A DNA stretch of 64,000 nt, taken from NCBI RefSeq assembly GCF_000420325.1, contig NZ_ATUS01000001.1, positions 1,058,463 through 1,122,462 of the forward strand. Direction: 5' to 3'. Source of the stretch: Spongiibacter tropicus DSM 19543 (GTDB lineage: Bacteria; Pseudomonadota; Gammaproteobacteria; Pseudomonadales; Spongiibacteraceae). Shown piece by piece: positions 47,211 to 56,714 of the stretch. Both the position numbers and the translations under genes were made by a program. The notes beneath the pieces were generated by a model. The model saw nothing but the letters and a program-made list of their open reading frames with translations, did no database searches and had not been told where the DNA came from. The stretch's first letter is position 1. Every line of letters begins with the position of its first letter.

Positions 47211-47250
47211 AAAAACGCCCGAGGACGACAGACGTCACTCGGGCGTTTTT
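47211..47250 (-). terminator. Intrinsic terminator of the FecA-like receptor gene
   Basis: AAAAACGCCCGAG pairs with CTCGGGCGTTTTT across a 14-base loop. On the minus strand it lies 20 bases past the receptor stop codon. Flanking A and T runs make it potentially bidirectional. Confidence 0.85.
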
Positions 47251-47269
47251 ACCGAGAGGCAATACCTAA

Positions 47270-49462
47270 TTAGAAGCGCACGCGGATACCGGCATAAGCG
47301 GTGCGCGGCAGATTCACACGCGCGCCCGCAGGGCTGCGAGAGACAATGGCCTGCTCATCGAGCAAGTTGTCGATGCGAGTGTATACCTCAACACCTTCAG
47401 CCACCGGCATACTGGCCGCCAAATCCACCGTCACATAGCTTTCGGTGCTGCGGTAACGCTGATCGACATTGCGCTCGCAAAGATTGTCCACACACATGTC
47501 ATCAAGGTAAGTCGCAGACAGGTAGGCCTTCTTGCCATCCGACGCTTCAACCCCAACACTGACATTCAGCACGTTTTCGGGCAGATAAGGCAGATTGTCA
47601 CCCTTCAAAACACTGCCCGTATCGGAGTCCTGGGTAACTTCAGCGTCGGTATAGGTGTAAGACACCGTCAGCGGGAACTGCAGCGACGGCGTCTCCGCCA
47701 ACAGAGCCTGCAGGCTCACTTCCAGACCTTTGATTTCCGATTGCCCGAAGCTCTCTGTACCTGAGTCGGCGCCGTTGCTACAGGGGTTGGCAACGGAACA
47801 GTTATTAACCGTATTCTCGTAGTCAGAGAAGAACGCGATAACATCGGCGGAAAAACGCTCTGAGCGATAACGACCACCCATTTCGTAGTTCAAACTCTCC
47901 TCCGGACCTGTGCCGCGGGTTGCCCCGCCACCGGGAGGCGCAAAGCCCTCATGCACACCGGCCAGCAGTTGCCACTCGTCTGACAGCGCATAGGTGACGC
48001 CCAGACCTGCCATCACATCATCAACCGAATTCTTGCGCGTGCTGGCGATGGTATTGCGATCAAGATCGCCATAGCGGGCCTGCTTGGTATCAATATCTTC
48101 GCGACGCAGAGAAGCGGTGATATCGAGCTTGCCGATGGTCATGCGGTCGACCAGCCACAATGACAGGGCCTCCGCTTCGTCAACGCGGTTATCGCCAGAA
48201 CCCGGCTGAATAACCGAGTCAAACTGGAGGCTGCCATTCACCTGGTTGTACACCGTGATTGGCTGGAAACGATCCACCTCATCTTCGTGGCGACGAATGC
48301 CCAGCACCCAGTCATGACTCACGCTGCCGGTCTCAGCATTGCCACTCAGCTCAAACTGAACGCCACGTCCGAAATACTCACGGGCATTGTCTTTAACCCG
48401 CACGTCGTTCGCATCTTGTGTGCCCTCGAGAATCCCCAAGGCAGTGGCATCACCGCTGTTAGCCTTGTCAATCAGCGAGCCGATGCTGTCTGCACCAACG
48501 CGATCCAACTTGAACCAGCTACGTTCGAAATCGTTGCGATACACCATACTGTTCAGTGCCAGCGACTCACTCAGCTCAATGCGATGACGCAGTACGACAC
48601 CCGACTGCCGGGTATTCATCTGATCCTGCTCAGTCAGGCCATAGCGGCGGAATGGGTCGCGATCAAACTGCTCGTCGGTCACACCCAGATAGGTCGCGTT
48701 TGATTGTTCTTCGGTGTAGTTAACTTTTAAATCCAACTGCTGCGGGTAGGCACTGCCTTCAGCACTGCGCCAGCGCAGTTTGGCAACATAATCTTCTTTG
48801 TCGTAACCCGTGTCCCGGTTGGAGCGATCAATACTCTTGAAGCCCAGCGTTTCTTCCTGATAACTCTCCAGCAGGAAGCCCCAGCTACCCTCGGTGGCGC
48901 CATAATATACATGGGATTTTTGCGAGCTGTTCTCGCCGATTTCGACGTTGACAAAGCCTTCCGCCATATCGGGAATCGGCGTGGAAATCAGGTTGATGGC
49001 ACCACCTACGGTAAACGGTCCGTGGCGCAGCAGGTCGGGGCCCTTCAGCACTTCAATGCCAGACATACGGCCGCTGGTGGGGAAATAATAAGCTTCGGGG
49101 GCGGCATAGGGTGCCGGCGCAATCAACACGCCATCTTCCATCAACGTGATCTTGCCGCTGCGACCACTGCCTGAGCCGCGAATACCAATATTGGCGCGCA
49201 ACCCGTAACCGTCTTCCTCTTGAAAATACACCCCCGGTACCTGCCGCACCATGCGGTGGATATCGGTGTACTCAAACTTTTCCAGTTCCAACTCGTCAAC
49301 GACATAAGCGGAGCCCGCGAGCTTATCGAGGCGCTCTCCAATGATCGTGACCTGCTCGACCTTGAGACTCTCCGGCGGCGTACCCTGTTTCTGCGTCGCC
49401 ACATCGCCCAGAGATACCAGGGGCATGGCGGCAATCGCCACAGCTAGAGCTGTCTTTTTCAC
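47270..49462 (-). CDS. TonB-dependent receptor, FecA/iron-transport-like
   Basis: A 730-residue receptor from the GTG at 49462 (GGGAGA seven bases upstream; signal VKKTALAVAIAAMPLVSLG). The plug has IRGSGSGRSGKITLMEDGVLIAPAPYAAPEAYYFP and VLKGPDLLRHGPFTVGGAINL, a pattern of FecA-type ferric-chelate receptors. It lacks an N-terminal signalling domain, so no ECF-sigma relay is expected. The barrel ends in RTAYAGIRVRF. A Fur-like site lies upstream and iron genes surround it, so a ferric-chelate ligand is likely. Confidence 0.88.
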   Translation of the reverse strand: MKKTALAVAIAAMPLVSLGDVATQKQGTPPESLKVEQVTIIGERLDKLAGSAYVVDELELEKFEYTDIHRMVRQVPGVYFQEEDGYGLRANIGIRGSGSGRSGKITLMEDGVLIAPAPYAAPEAYYFPTSGRMSGIEVLKGPDLLRHGPFTVGGAINLISTPIPDMAEGFVNVEIGENSSQKSHVYYGATEGSWGFLLESYQEETLGFKSIDRSNRDTGYDKEDYVAKLRWRSAEGSAYPQQLDLKVNYTEEQSNATYLGVTDEQFDRDPFRRYGLTEQDQMNTRQSGVVLRHRIELSESLALNSMVYRNDFERSWFKLDRVGADSIGSLIDKANSGDATALGILEGTQDANDVRVKDNAREYFGRGVQFELSGNAETGSVSHDWVLGIRRHEDEVDRFQPITVYNQVNGSLQFDSVIQPGSGDNRVDEAEALSLWLVDRMTIGKLDITASLRREDIDTKQARYGDLDRNTIASTRKNSVDDVMAGLGVTYALSDEWQLLAGVHEGFAPPGGGATRGTGPEESLNYEMGGRYRSERFSADVIAFFSDYENTVNNCSVANPCSNGADSGTESFGQSEIKGLEVSLQALLAETPSLQFPLTVSYTYTDAEVTQDSDTGSVLKGDNLPYLPENVLNVSVGVEASDGKKAYLSATYLDDMCVDNLCERNVDQRYRSTESYVTVDLAASMPVAEGVEVYTRIDNLLDEQAIVSRSPAGARVNLPRTAYAGIRVRF

Positions 49463-49572
49463 GTTACATTCTCCCAATCTCGAATATTCTTATCTGACAT
49501 CCCTGCCGCTACGACACAACATCGCACCAAAGCGTCCTGAAGGCGGCGCAATATTAGCAAAGCCATAAATAA

Positions 49573-49592
49573 AAAGAACCATTCTTATTCTC
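49573..49592. promoter_or_regulatory. Candidate Fur box upstream of the FecA-like receptor
   Basis: On the minus strand the stretch reads GAGAAT-AAGAAT-GGTTCTT, an array of GAT(A/T)AT-like hexamers, and it contains the palindrome AAGAA-cca-TTCTT. It lies about 110 bases upstream of the GTG start. Confidence 0.6.
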
Positions 49593-49640
49593 AATTTCAG
49601 TACGGATACGCAATTTGTGAACTTGCGGAGCAGGCAGACA

Positions 49641-49667
49641 TAAAAAAACCCGGCAGATGCCGGGTTT
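49641..49667 (-). terminator. Intrinsic terminator of grxD
   Basis: On the minus strand AAACCCGGC-atct-GCCGGGTTT is followed by a T-run (plus-strand A-run at 49642-49648). It lies 25 bases after the grxD stop. Confidence 0.88.
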
Positions 49668-49691
49668 CTTGGGTTCCGAGTAAGGAAGCGA

Positions 49692-50024
49692 TCAGCTTTG
49701 AGCAGCTTGTTGTGCCGCTGTTTCCTTAATCAGCGTTTGCAGCTCGCCGCTCTCGAACATCTCGCAGATAATGTCACAGCCGCCGATCAGCTCGCCGTTG
49801 ATCCAGAGCTGAGGAAAGGTTGGCCAGTTAGCGTACTCGGGCAGCTTGGCGCGAATATCGGGGTTGGCAAGAATATCCACAAACGCGAAACGCTCACCAC
49901 AGCCCATCAGCGCTTGAGAAGCACGCGCCGAAAAACCGCACTGAGGCTGGTTGGGCGACCCCTTCATGTAAATCAGGATGGGGTTGTTGTCGATCTGCTG
50001 TTTAATTGCGTCGAGAGTTTCCAT
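49692..50024 (-). CDS. grxD: Monothiol glutaredoxin (Grx4 type)
   Basis: A 110-residue CGFS glutaredoxin. The active site is PQCGFSARASQALM, with WPTFPQLWINGELIGGCDI for glutathione binding. These proteins bind [2Fe-2S] clusters, often with BolA, and act in Fe-S transfer and iron sensing. This suits the surrounding iron genes. Confidence 0.95.
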   Translation of the reverse strand: METLDAIKQQIDNNPILIYMKGSPNQPQCGFSARASQALMGCGERFAFVDILANPDIRAKLPEYANWPTFPQLWINGELIGGCDIICEMFESGELQTLIKETAAQQAAQS

Positions 50025-50122
50025 TGATCACCTGCCGTGTCGGCGTCCGGCATACCGAAGAAAAGAAATGAAGGCCCGGACAATTTCAAGGCGGCTATTT
50101 TAGCAATGTCAGCACGGAAAAG

Positions 50123-51661
50123 TCATGCGCCTTCGCGGACCACACCCCAGCCCCCGCCCCCGGGTGTCGCAATACTGAGGCGATCGCCGGGCTGTGCCTG
50201 CGCGCTGACTTTGCCCGGCAAGACATTCCCGTTCAGCCGATTCTCGCCCGAGACTCCCGCTTCACCACCGTTCAAGCCCCAGGGCCGAACCCGCCGACGC
50301 TCGGTCAGCAGGGTAAAGCGCGCCGATGCGAGAAATTCAAACTCCCGAATCAAACCGTCGCCGCCGCGATGCTCCCCCGCACCGCCGCTGTGTCGCCGCA
50401 AAGCGTAACGCGTCACCCTCAAGGGGTAATGCATTTCCAGGCTTTCGATGGGCGTATTCAGCGTATTGGTCATATGGCACTGCACCGCGCTCAAGCCTTC
50501 GCCCTGACTGTGGCCGCCGCTGCCACCGGCCAGGGTTTCGTAATAGTGCCAGGGCTGGCCGTCCAGCGAGCCCATCGCCACATTATTCATACTGCCGTGA
50601 GCCGCCGCCGGAATCAGCTCAGGCACCGCCTGCGCCAGCGCGCCCAGCACCACATCGCAGGCACGCATGGATGTCTCCACGTTACCGGCAGCCACCGCTG
50701 CGGGCCGCCGGGCGTTGAGCAGCGAGCCTTCCGGCACCGCGAGTGTAATCGGACGAAAGAGCCCGGCGCAGACCGGCGCCTCCTCCGGCATCAGGCAGCG
50801 AAACGCGTAGTACACCGCCGCTGCCGCAACCGAGCGCGGACAGTTGATGTTGCCCTGCACCTGTGGCGCGGTGCCGCTGAAATCCACATGGGCGCGGCCG
50901 TCCGCCAGGCGCAGCGAGGCGCAGATCGGCAGGTCTTCGTGACCAAAGCCGTCATCGTCCATCACATCGGAAAAGTAAAATTCTCCAGCAGGCAATTCCC
51001 GCAGACGGTGCACAGACAGTTGCTCGGCGTAATCCTGAAGCTGCGACACCGCTACCTCGAAGGATAGCGGCAGCATCGACACCAGTTCTTCCAGTCGTTG
51101 CAGACCACAGCGATTCGCACTGAGCTGGGCGATGAAGTCGCCATGTTCAGAAGGGCCGAACCAGTCGTCCAGCAACTGCCGCTGCAATACGCCACCGCGC
51201 TGCAGCCGCGTGGGGGGAATCACCACGCCCTCTTCTTCCAGCGTCTGCGACAGCGGCATGGAGCCCGGCGTAGAGCCGCCAATATCCGCGTGATGTGCGC
51301 GATTGGCGATAAACGCCAGCAACTCGCCGTCGCGGAAATACGGCGCCACCACGGTCACATCCGGCAAGTGCGTGCCACCCAGGAAGGGATCGTTCAACAC
51401 CAACATATCGCCCGGCGCCCAGTCACAGGCACCAACAATATCCGCCATGGCATAGGCCATGCTGCCCAGATGCACCGGAATATGGGCAGCCTGCGCGCAC
51501 AGCTCGCCTCGCGCATCAAAGATAGCGCAGGAAAAATCCAGACGATCCTTGATATTCGGCGAAAATGCCGCCCGCTGAAGTACTGCCCCCATCTCTTCGC
51601 ACACCGCCTCGAGTCGGCTGACAAACAGGCCCAACTGCACCGGATTCAGGGTTTCAGACAT
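50123..51661 (-). CDS. Hydantoinase B / 5-oxoprolinase B-subunit family protein (HyuB)
   Basis: A 512-residue protein of the usual HyuB length. The N-terminal DRLDFSCAIFDARGELCAQAAHIPVHLGSM and NDPFLGGTHLPDVTV are family signatures, as is the Gly-rich C terminus (GGDGLIREFEFL, LLTERRRVRPWGLNGGEAG). HyuB normally works with a HyuA ATPase subunit to open cyclic imides or 5-oxoproline at the expense of ATP. No HyuA lies on either side, so the partner must be elsewhere or the protein has another role. The start is ATG at 51661, with a GTG one codon earlier. It is preceded by a TonB-dependent receptor in the same orientation. Confidence 0.87.
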   Translation of the reverse strand: MSETLNPVQLGLFVSRLEAVCEEMGAVLQRAAFSPNIKDRLDFSCAIFDARGELCAQAAHIPVHLGSMAYAMADIVGACDWAPGDMLVLNDPFLGGTHLPDVTVVAPYFRDGELLAFIANRAHHADIGGSTPGSMPLSQTLEEEGVVIPPTRLQRGGVLQRQLLDDWFGPSEHGDFIAQLSANRCGLQRLEELVSMLPLSFEVAVSQLQDYAEQLSVHRLRELPAGEFYFSDVMDDDGFGHEDLPICASLRLADGRAHVDFSGTAPQVQGNINCPRSVAAAAVYYAFRCLMPEEAPVCAGLFRPITLAVPEGSLLNARRPAAVAAGNVETSMRACDVVLGALAQAVPELIPAAAHGSMNNVAMGSLDGQPWHYYETLAGGSGGHSQGEGLSAVQCHMTNTLNTPIESLEMHYPLRVTRYALRRHSGGAGEHRGGDGLIREFEFLASARFTLLTERRRVRPWGLNGGEAGVSGENRLNGNVLPGKVSAQAQPGDRLSIATPGGGGWGVVREGA

Positions 51662-51775
51662 CACACGCTCACGTCATTACTGCGAAAGCGCCATTATCCC
51701 CAAACGGGGGCGCCGGTGAAACGCCGCGCAAAAAAATGGCCTCGCAGGGCCATCGTGAAGTTGTAACGGTTCGCA

Positions 51776-54142
51776 TTAAAACCGGTAGCGCGCACTCAAG
51801 CCCACCGTACGGGGCTGATTGACGTGCTGCCCCACTCGCGCGTTCCCGCCACGCTCCAGATCCAGCGACAATTCGGCGCGCTCATTGGTGGCATTGCGCA
51901 CGAAGAGCGCCACATCCCACTCATCGCGACTGGCTCCCAAGCGCAGGTTGACGATCTGGTAGCCGCCCTGCTCCCGGTCATACGTGTAGGTCGGCTGTGT
52001 CAGCGGTCCGCCCATACTCGGATACAGCGTAGCCACACCCTGCCCGCCATTTTCCTGATCCGCAATCTGGGTGTAGCGCGCCCCCACATTCTGGTAGGAG
52101 GCCGTCAGATAACCCTCCCACACGTCGAAAACCGGGAAGTAATAGGTCGCTGTAGCCGCCAGCTCAAACTTGGGTGCAGTCGGCAGTTCATTGCCCTCGC
52201 GCAAACCACCCACAATGGAAGTCACCCCACCGGCATCGGTAGAGGTCACATCTGAGTCGATTTCCGCACGCACGTAACTGGCCGATACGCCAAACTCGAA
52301 ATTGCTCAGCGGCCGCACAGTCAACTCGACTTCCAGCCCCTGGCTGTGCGCCTCGGGCACGTTGTACACGATACGCGACGAGCAGGTCCCCGCATTCACC
52401 GTGGCTTGAAGGTCTTCAATGTCACTGTAGAACAGCGACGCGTTCAGAACCCCGGCGCCGCCGAACAGCGTCATTTTGCTGCCGATTTCATAATTGGTCA
52501 GCGTCTCGTCGTCAAAGGCATCGCGGCCACCAAAGGTGGCGGCATCCGCCGGGGTACACAGCGGCACATTCAGCGGGTCATTAATCCCGCCGAGACGGAA
52601 GCCCTGCGATACCTGCGCATTCAGCATAATATCGTCGTTGATATCGTGGCGGAGCATGATTCGGGGCGACACGCCGTCTGAGGAAACCTCGCCGGGCTGG
52701 TCGATCACCGTCGTGTTGTAAATGCCGTCAAAAGTCAGTTTGCGAGTTTCCTCATAATCGAAGAAGCGCGCTCCCAACACCACCATGGTTCGCTCGCTGA
52801 GATCGTAAGACAGCTCGCCAAATACCGCGTACTGCTCCAGCTCGTAGGGCACTTCCGAGAAATACAGTTCGTCTTCGCCAGCCCGCACCCCGGCAGACGG
52901 ATTGCCAGTCAGCGCGGTGTAGCCCGCCACGTCCAGCACCTGGCTGTATTCCCGCTCGACCTCGCTGTAGAACACGCCCGCCACCCACTGCAACGGGCCA
53001 TTCACACCGCTCAAGCGCAACTCCTGTGTGATGACCGTCGCGTCGGTACGGTCATAAAGCGGCGCATCCAGCGTGTAAACCGCTTCAGGCTCGCCCGACG
53101 AGCCGCCGAGGATGCTGCCATTCAGCGCCGAGGCATCGCGCACGACCAGCACTTCACGATCGGTATAGGACGTCACCGAGGTCAACGTCATAGCGTCGTT
53201 AATATCAATATTCGCGGTCAAATCCACCAGCAGGAAGTCATCCTCAAAGCTTTCCTCCAACTGGGTATATTGCTCGTAATCCCCAAAACTCACATTGGGG
53301 CGTGTGGTGGTATAGGGGTTGGCCAGTGCATTGTAATCGTCTTCGCGATTGAAGCCATCCATGTCGATGGACTGAAAAATCACCCGCGGCACAATGCTGA
53401 CACGATCATTCGGCTGAAACGCCAAGGCAATACGTCCCCCGCTTCGGGTGCCTTCATTCACATCGTCCTTCACACTGCCATCGGGCTGGATCGCATCGAT
53501 ATATCCCGGATATTGCTGCGCATAAGCGACCATCCGCACGGCTGCCGTCTGGCTCAAGGGAATATTCAGATGGCCTTTTACACTGCCGCCCTCACTGCCC
53601 TCATCAACGGTTTCGGCGGCCAGCTGCACGGAGCCACTGGTCTCGACAAAATCCGGCTGATTGGTGATGTAACGCACCGTCCCCGACAGCGAGCCCGACC
53701 CAAACAGCGTGCCCTGCGGGCCACGCAACACCTCGACGCGGTTGATGTCGTAGAAATCCAGGTCGGGGGTGAACAGCGACATCGAAATCACTGACTCATC
53801 CACATACACCCCCACCTGCTCCTTCACCCCCGGCTGATCGCGCACAATCTGCCCGGCCGAAATGCCGCGAATCGATACCTGACTTTGACCGGGCCCCAGG
53901 TTCTGGATGGAAATCCCCGCCACATTGGTCGCCATGGACTCCAGATCGGTCGCGCCGCTCTGGGTCAATTTGCCCTCTGTCATGGCCGCGATGGAAAACG
54001 GCACATCCTGAAGGGTTTCCGACTGCTTACGCGCCGTGACAACAACTTCCTCAACCACATTGGTCTGCGACAAGGCCCAGGGGGCACTGCCAAGTATCGC
54101 CAGACTCAGTGCTGACCGGGTAAAGACCGAAGGTATATTCAT
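51776..54142 (-). CDS. TonB-dependent outer-membrane receptor
   Basis: A 788-residue receptor with signal MNIPSVFTRSALSLAILGSA, TonB-box-like VVEEVVVTARKQ, plug motifs SIRGISAGQIVRDQPGVKEQV and VLRGPQGTLFGSGSLSGTVRY, and a terminal barrel strand VGLSARYRF. The type is the one common in degraders of complex organics; no Fur-like site was recognised. It lies 112 bases upstream of the HyuB gene on the same strand, which raises the possibility that it imports the HyuB substrate (inference). Confidence 0.9.
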   Translation of the reverse strand: MNIPSVFTRSALSLAILGSAPWALSQTNVVEEVVVTARKQSETLQDVPFSIAAMTEGKLTQSGATDLESMATNVAGISIQNLGPGQSQVSIRGISAGQIVRDQPGVKEQVGVYVDESVISMSLFTPDLDFYDINRVEVLRGPQGTLFGSGSLSGTVRYITNQPDFVETSGSVQLAAETVDEGSEGGSVKGHLNIPLSQTAAVRMVAYAQQYPGYIDAIQPDGSVKDDVNEGTRSGGRIALAFQPNDRVSIVPRVIFQSIDMDGFNREDDYNALANPYTTTRPNVSFGDYEQYTQLEESFEDDFLLVDLTANIDINDAMTLTSVTSYTDREVLVVRDASALNGSILGGSSGEPEAVYTLDAPLYDRTDATVITQELRLSGVNGPLQWVAGVFYSEVEREYSQVLDVAGYTALTGNPSAGVRAGEDELYFSEVPYELEQYAVFGELSYDLSERTMVVLGARFFDYEETRKLTFDGIYNTTVIDQPGEVSSDGVSPRIMLRHDINDDIMLNAQVSQGFRLGGINDPLNVPLCTPADAATFGGRDAFDDETLTNYEIGSKMTLFGGAGVLNASLFYSDIEDLQATVNAGTCSSRIVYNVPEAHSQGLEVELTVRPLSNFEFGVSASYVRAEIDSDVTSTDAGGVTSIVGGLREGNELPTAPKFELAATATYYFPVFDVWEGYLTASYQNVGARYTQIADQENGGQGVATLYPSMGGPLTQPTYTYDREQGGYQIVNLRLGASRDEWDVALFVRNATNERAELSLDLERGGNARVGQHVNQPRTVGLSARYRF

Positions 54143-54511
54143 GAGCTCCCCGCTACATTTAGAAATTATTATTTACTCGAAAAACATTGGCTTAGAGCAT
54201 TCAAGCTCATCTACTTATAGCAAAGACTCCAGAATTTTCCTGCCGCACCGGCAAGCGGCCCCAATTCCCGCCCCAAAGCGCCTCTGCAGACAGCTCCCAG
54301 CCGCTGCGAAACACCACCGCAAGCAGCCACCAAAACCGCGCCAGCCGTGGAGTGCACCACGGCAAAGCACAACCACCATCAATTGTCGGCAACGCTGGAA
54401 TTTACAAACGCTTCCTTATATGATTGATCCCTTATTTCGAGGGCAGCACTTGCTGCCTTTTTGCGTTTTAGCTTCCCGCATACAACGAGCGTGAACAGGA
54501 GAGCTGCTGTA
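54143..54511. promoter_or_regulatory. Divergent region upstream of a TonB receptor and argD
   Basis: This 369-base region must carry promoters for the receptor (minus) and argD (plus). No Fur box or ARG box (TNTGAAT-type dyad) was recognised. A terminator-like hairpin is present at 54442-54462 near argD. A 24-codon frame from ATG 54420 to 54494 spans that hairpin but has no evident ribosome site or arginine codon cluster. Confidence 0.45.
54442..54462 (+). terminator. Terminator-like hairpin in the argD leader
   Basis: GGCAGC-actt-GCTGCC is followed by five T. It sits on the plus strand only 50 bases before the argD start, where it could end a leader transcript (attenuation) or stop readthrough. 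There is no upstream plus-strand gene for it to serve. Confidence 0.55.
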
Positions 54512-55702
54512 ATGACATTGCCTGCGCTGATGAACACCTATGGACGACTGCCCGTGAGCTTTGTGCGCGGCGAAGGTGTTCGACTGTTTGACGAGCAGGG
54601 CAAGGCCTACATTGACGGCATCAGCGGCATCGGCGTTAACGCCCTCGGCCACGCCCATCCGGCGGTGACCGAAGCAATCTGCAAACAGGCCGGCGAGCTG
54701 CTGCACACCTCCAATCTGTACAACGTGGTTCGCCAGCAAGAGCTGGCTGAAGCGCTGCGCGACGCCAGCGGCATGGACAATGTGTTTTTCGCCAACTCCG
54801 GCGCCGAAGGTAACGAAGCCGCGATCAAGCTGGCGCGGATGCACGGCCACAAGCGCGGCATTGAAGTGCCCCATGTCGTCGTGATGGAGCAGGCCTTCCA
54901 CGGCCGGACCCTCGCCACGCTGACCGCGTCGGGCAATCGCAAAATTCAGGCGGGCTTCGAGCCGCTGGTGCGCGGCTTTACCCGTGCGCCCTACGGCGAC
55001 CTGGAAGCCCTGGAAAACATCGCCAGAAACAACAGCAGTGTTGCGGCCGTTCTGCTCGAACCCCTTCAGGGCGAAGGCGGACTGAACCCGCTGCCCGCAG
55101 GCTTCCTCGGCAAGCTGCGTGAACTCTGCGACCGCTATGACTGGCTGTTGATGCTCGACGAAGTGCAGACGGGCAACGGCAGAACCGGCAAATACTTCTG
55201 CTTCCAGCATGAAGACGTGATCCCCGATGTGCTGGTCACCGCCAAAGGCCTGGGCAACGGTCTGCCGATTGGCGCCTGTCTGGCCCACGGCAAAGCCGCG
55301 TCACTGTTCCAGCCCGGTGCCCACGGCTCCACTTTCGGCGGCAACCCGCTGGCCTGCGCAGCCGGTCTGGTGGTGGTAAACACGCTGAACACACCGGAGA
55401 TGCTGGCCCAGATCGCGGAAACCGGCGACTACCTGCAAAACGGTCTGCGCGAGCGCCTCGCTGGCGCCGAGCACGTTAAAGAAGTGCGCGGTCGCGGACT
55501 GATGATTGGTGTAGAGCTGGATCGCCCCTGCGGCAGTCTGGTAGCACAGGCACTGGAAAAAGGCCTGTTGATGAACGTGACGTCGGAGCGGGTCGTGCGC
55601 CTGCTGCCGCCGCTTATTATTAGCCGGCAGGATGTCGATGCGCTGCTCGATATCCTTTGCCCACTGATTCTTCAGTGGCCCGCCCACTCCGGCGCCGCCT
55701 GA
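54512..55702 (+). CDS. argD: Acetylornithine aminotransferase (class III, PLP)
   Basis: A 396-residue class III aminotransferase from the ATG at 54512 (AGGAGA upstream). NSGAEGNEAAIKLAR binds PLP phosphate, MLDEVQTGNGRTGK holds the PLP-contacting Asp, and the Schiff-base lysine is in VTAKGLGNGLPIGA. It converts N-acetylglutamate semialdehyde to acetylornithine, and possibly succinyldiaminopimelate too. It is followed by argF after 36 bases, so the two form an arginine operon. Confidence 0.93.
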   Translation: MTLPALMNTYGRLPVSFVRGEGVRLFDEQGKAYIDGISGIGVNALGHAHPAVTEAICKQAGELLHTSNLYNVVRQQELAEALRDASGMDNVFFANSGAEGNEAAIKLARMHGHKRGIEVPHVVVMEQAFHGRTLATLTASGNRKIQAGFEPLVRGFTRAPYGDLEALENIARNNSSVAAVLLEPLQGEGGLNPLPAGFLGKLRELCDRYDWLLMLDEVQTGNGRTGKYFCFQHEDVIPDVLVTAKGLGNGLPIGACLAHGKAASLFQPGAHGSTFGGNPLACAAGLVVVNTLNTPEMLAQIAETGDYLQNGLRERLAGAEHVKEVRGRGLMIGVELDRPCGSLVAQALEKGLLMNVTSERVVRLLPPLIISRQDVDALLDILCPLILQWPAHSGAA

Positions 55703-55738
55703 CGGCGCCGTTATATGCAGCAAAGGTAGAGCCGCCAA

Positions 55739-56653
55739 ATGGCATTGAGACATTTCCTGACCCTTAACGACCTCAGCCCCGCCGAACTGGAACAACTGAT
55801 CCAGCGCGCCATCGAACTGAAAGCCGACCACCGGGCCCGGCGCCCGAGCATCCAATTCCCGAACTACGTGCTGGGCATGGTGTTTGAAAAAGCCTCCACC
55901 CGTACCCGTATTTCCTTTGAAGCCGGCATGGCGCAACTGGGTGGCCACGCCATCTTCCTGTCGCCGCGCGATACCCAACTCGGCCGCGGCGAACCGACCG
56001 AGGACAGCGCGCGCGTTATCTCCTCAATGTGCGACATCGTGATGATTCGTACCTTCGAGCACAGCATCATTGAGAAATTTGCCGAGTACTCCAGCGTACC
56101 GGTCATCAACGCCCTGACCGATGACTACCACCCCTGCCAGTTGCTCGCCGATATTCAGACCTTTGTCGAGCACCGCGGCAGCATTCGCGGCAAACAGGTG
56201 GCCTGGGTAGGAGACGGCAATAATATGTGTCAGTCCTACATCAACGCCGCCATGCAGTTCGATTTCAAACTGAAGATTGCCTGCCCGGAAGACTTCGAAC
56301 CCCGCGCCGAGCTGGTTGCCGCTGCCGGTGACCGCGTGGAAATCGTGCGCGATCCGGTTGAAGCCGCCACCGGCTCCGACCTGCTGGTTACCGATGTCTG
56401 GGCCTCTATGGGTCAGGAAGAAGAAAAGGCCGAGCGCCGCCGCAAACTGGCGGGCTACCAGATCAACAGCGCGCTGATGGCGCACGCCAATCCCGACGCA
56501 CTGTACATGCACTGCCTGCCCGCCCACCGCGGCGAGGAAATCAGTGCCGAGCTGATGGACAGCCCGAAAACGGTGATCTGGGACGAAGCAGAGAACCGCC
56601 TGCATGCGCAGAAAGCGCTGATGGAATTCCTGCTCAACGAAGCGCAGGCCTGA
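55739..56653 (+). CDS. argF: Ornithine carbamoyltransferase, anabolic
   Basis: A 304-residue OTCase. Carbamoyl-phosphate binding is SxRTR-type (STRTRISFE); [11 protein letters not shown] and the ornithine-binding [12 protein letters not shown] are both present. It makes citrulline from ornithine. AAAGGTAG lies upstream of the ATG. The length and the SMG-type loop ([10 protein letters not shown]) fit the anabolic enzyme. Confidence 0.95.
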   Translation: MALRHFLTLNDLSPAELEQLIQRAIELKADHRARRPSIQFPNYVLGMVFEKASTRTRISFEAGMAQLGGHAIFLSPRDTQLGRGEPTEDSARVISSMCDIVMIRTFEHSIIEKFAEYSSVPVINALTDDYHPCQLLADIQTFVEHRGSIRGKQVAWVGDGNNMCQSYINAAMQFDFKLKIACPEDFEPRAELVAAAGDRVEIVRDPVEAATGSDLLVTDVWASMGQEEEKAERRRKLAGYQINSALMAHANPDALYMHCLPAHRGEEISAELMDSPKTVIWDEAENRLHAQKALMEFLLNEAQA

Positions 56654-56714
56654 CACCCGGCCGCTGAACGCGATCCGGCGACGCCGGGTCGCCACACCGA
56701 CACGAGATGTAACC

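Noticed and set aside
54420-54494. 24-codon leader peptide ahead of argD
   Set aside because: No ribosome site and no run of Arg codons; listed only as context for the hairpin.
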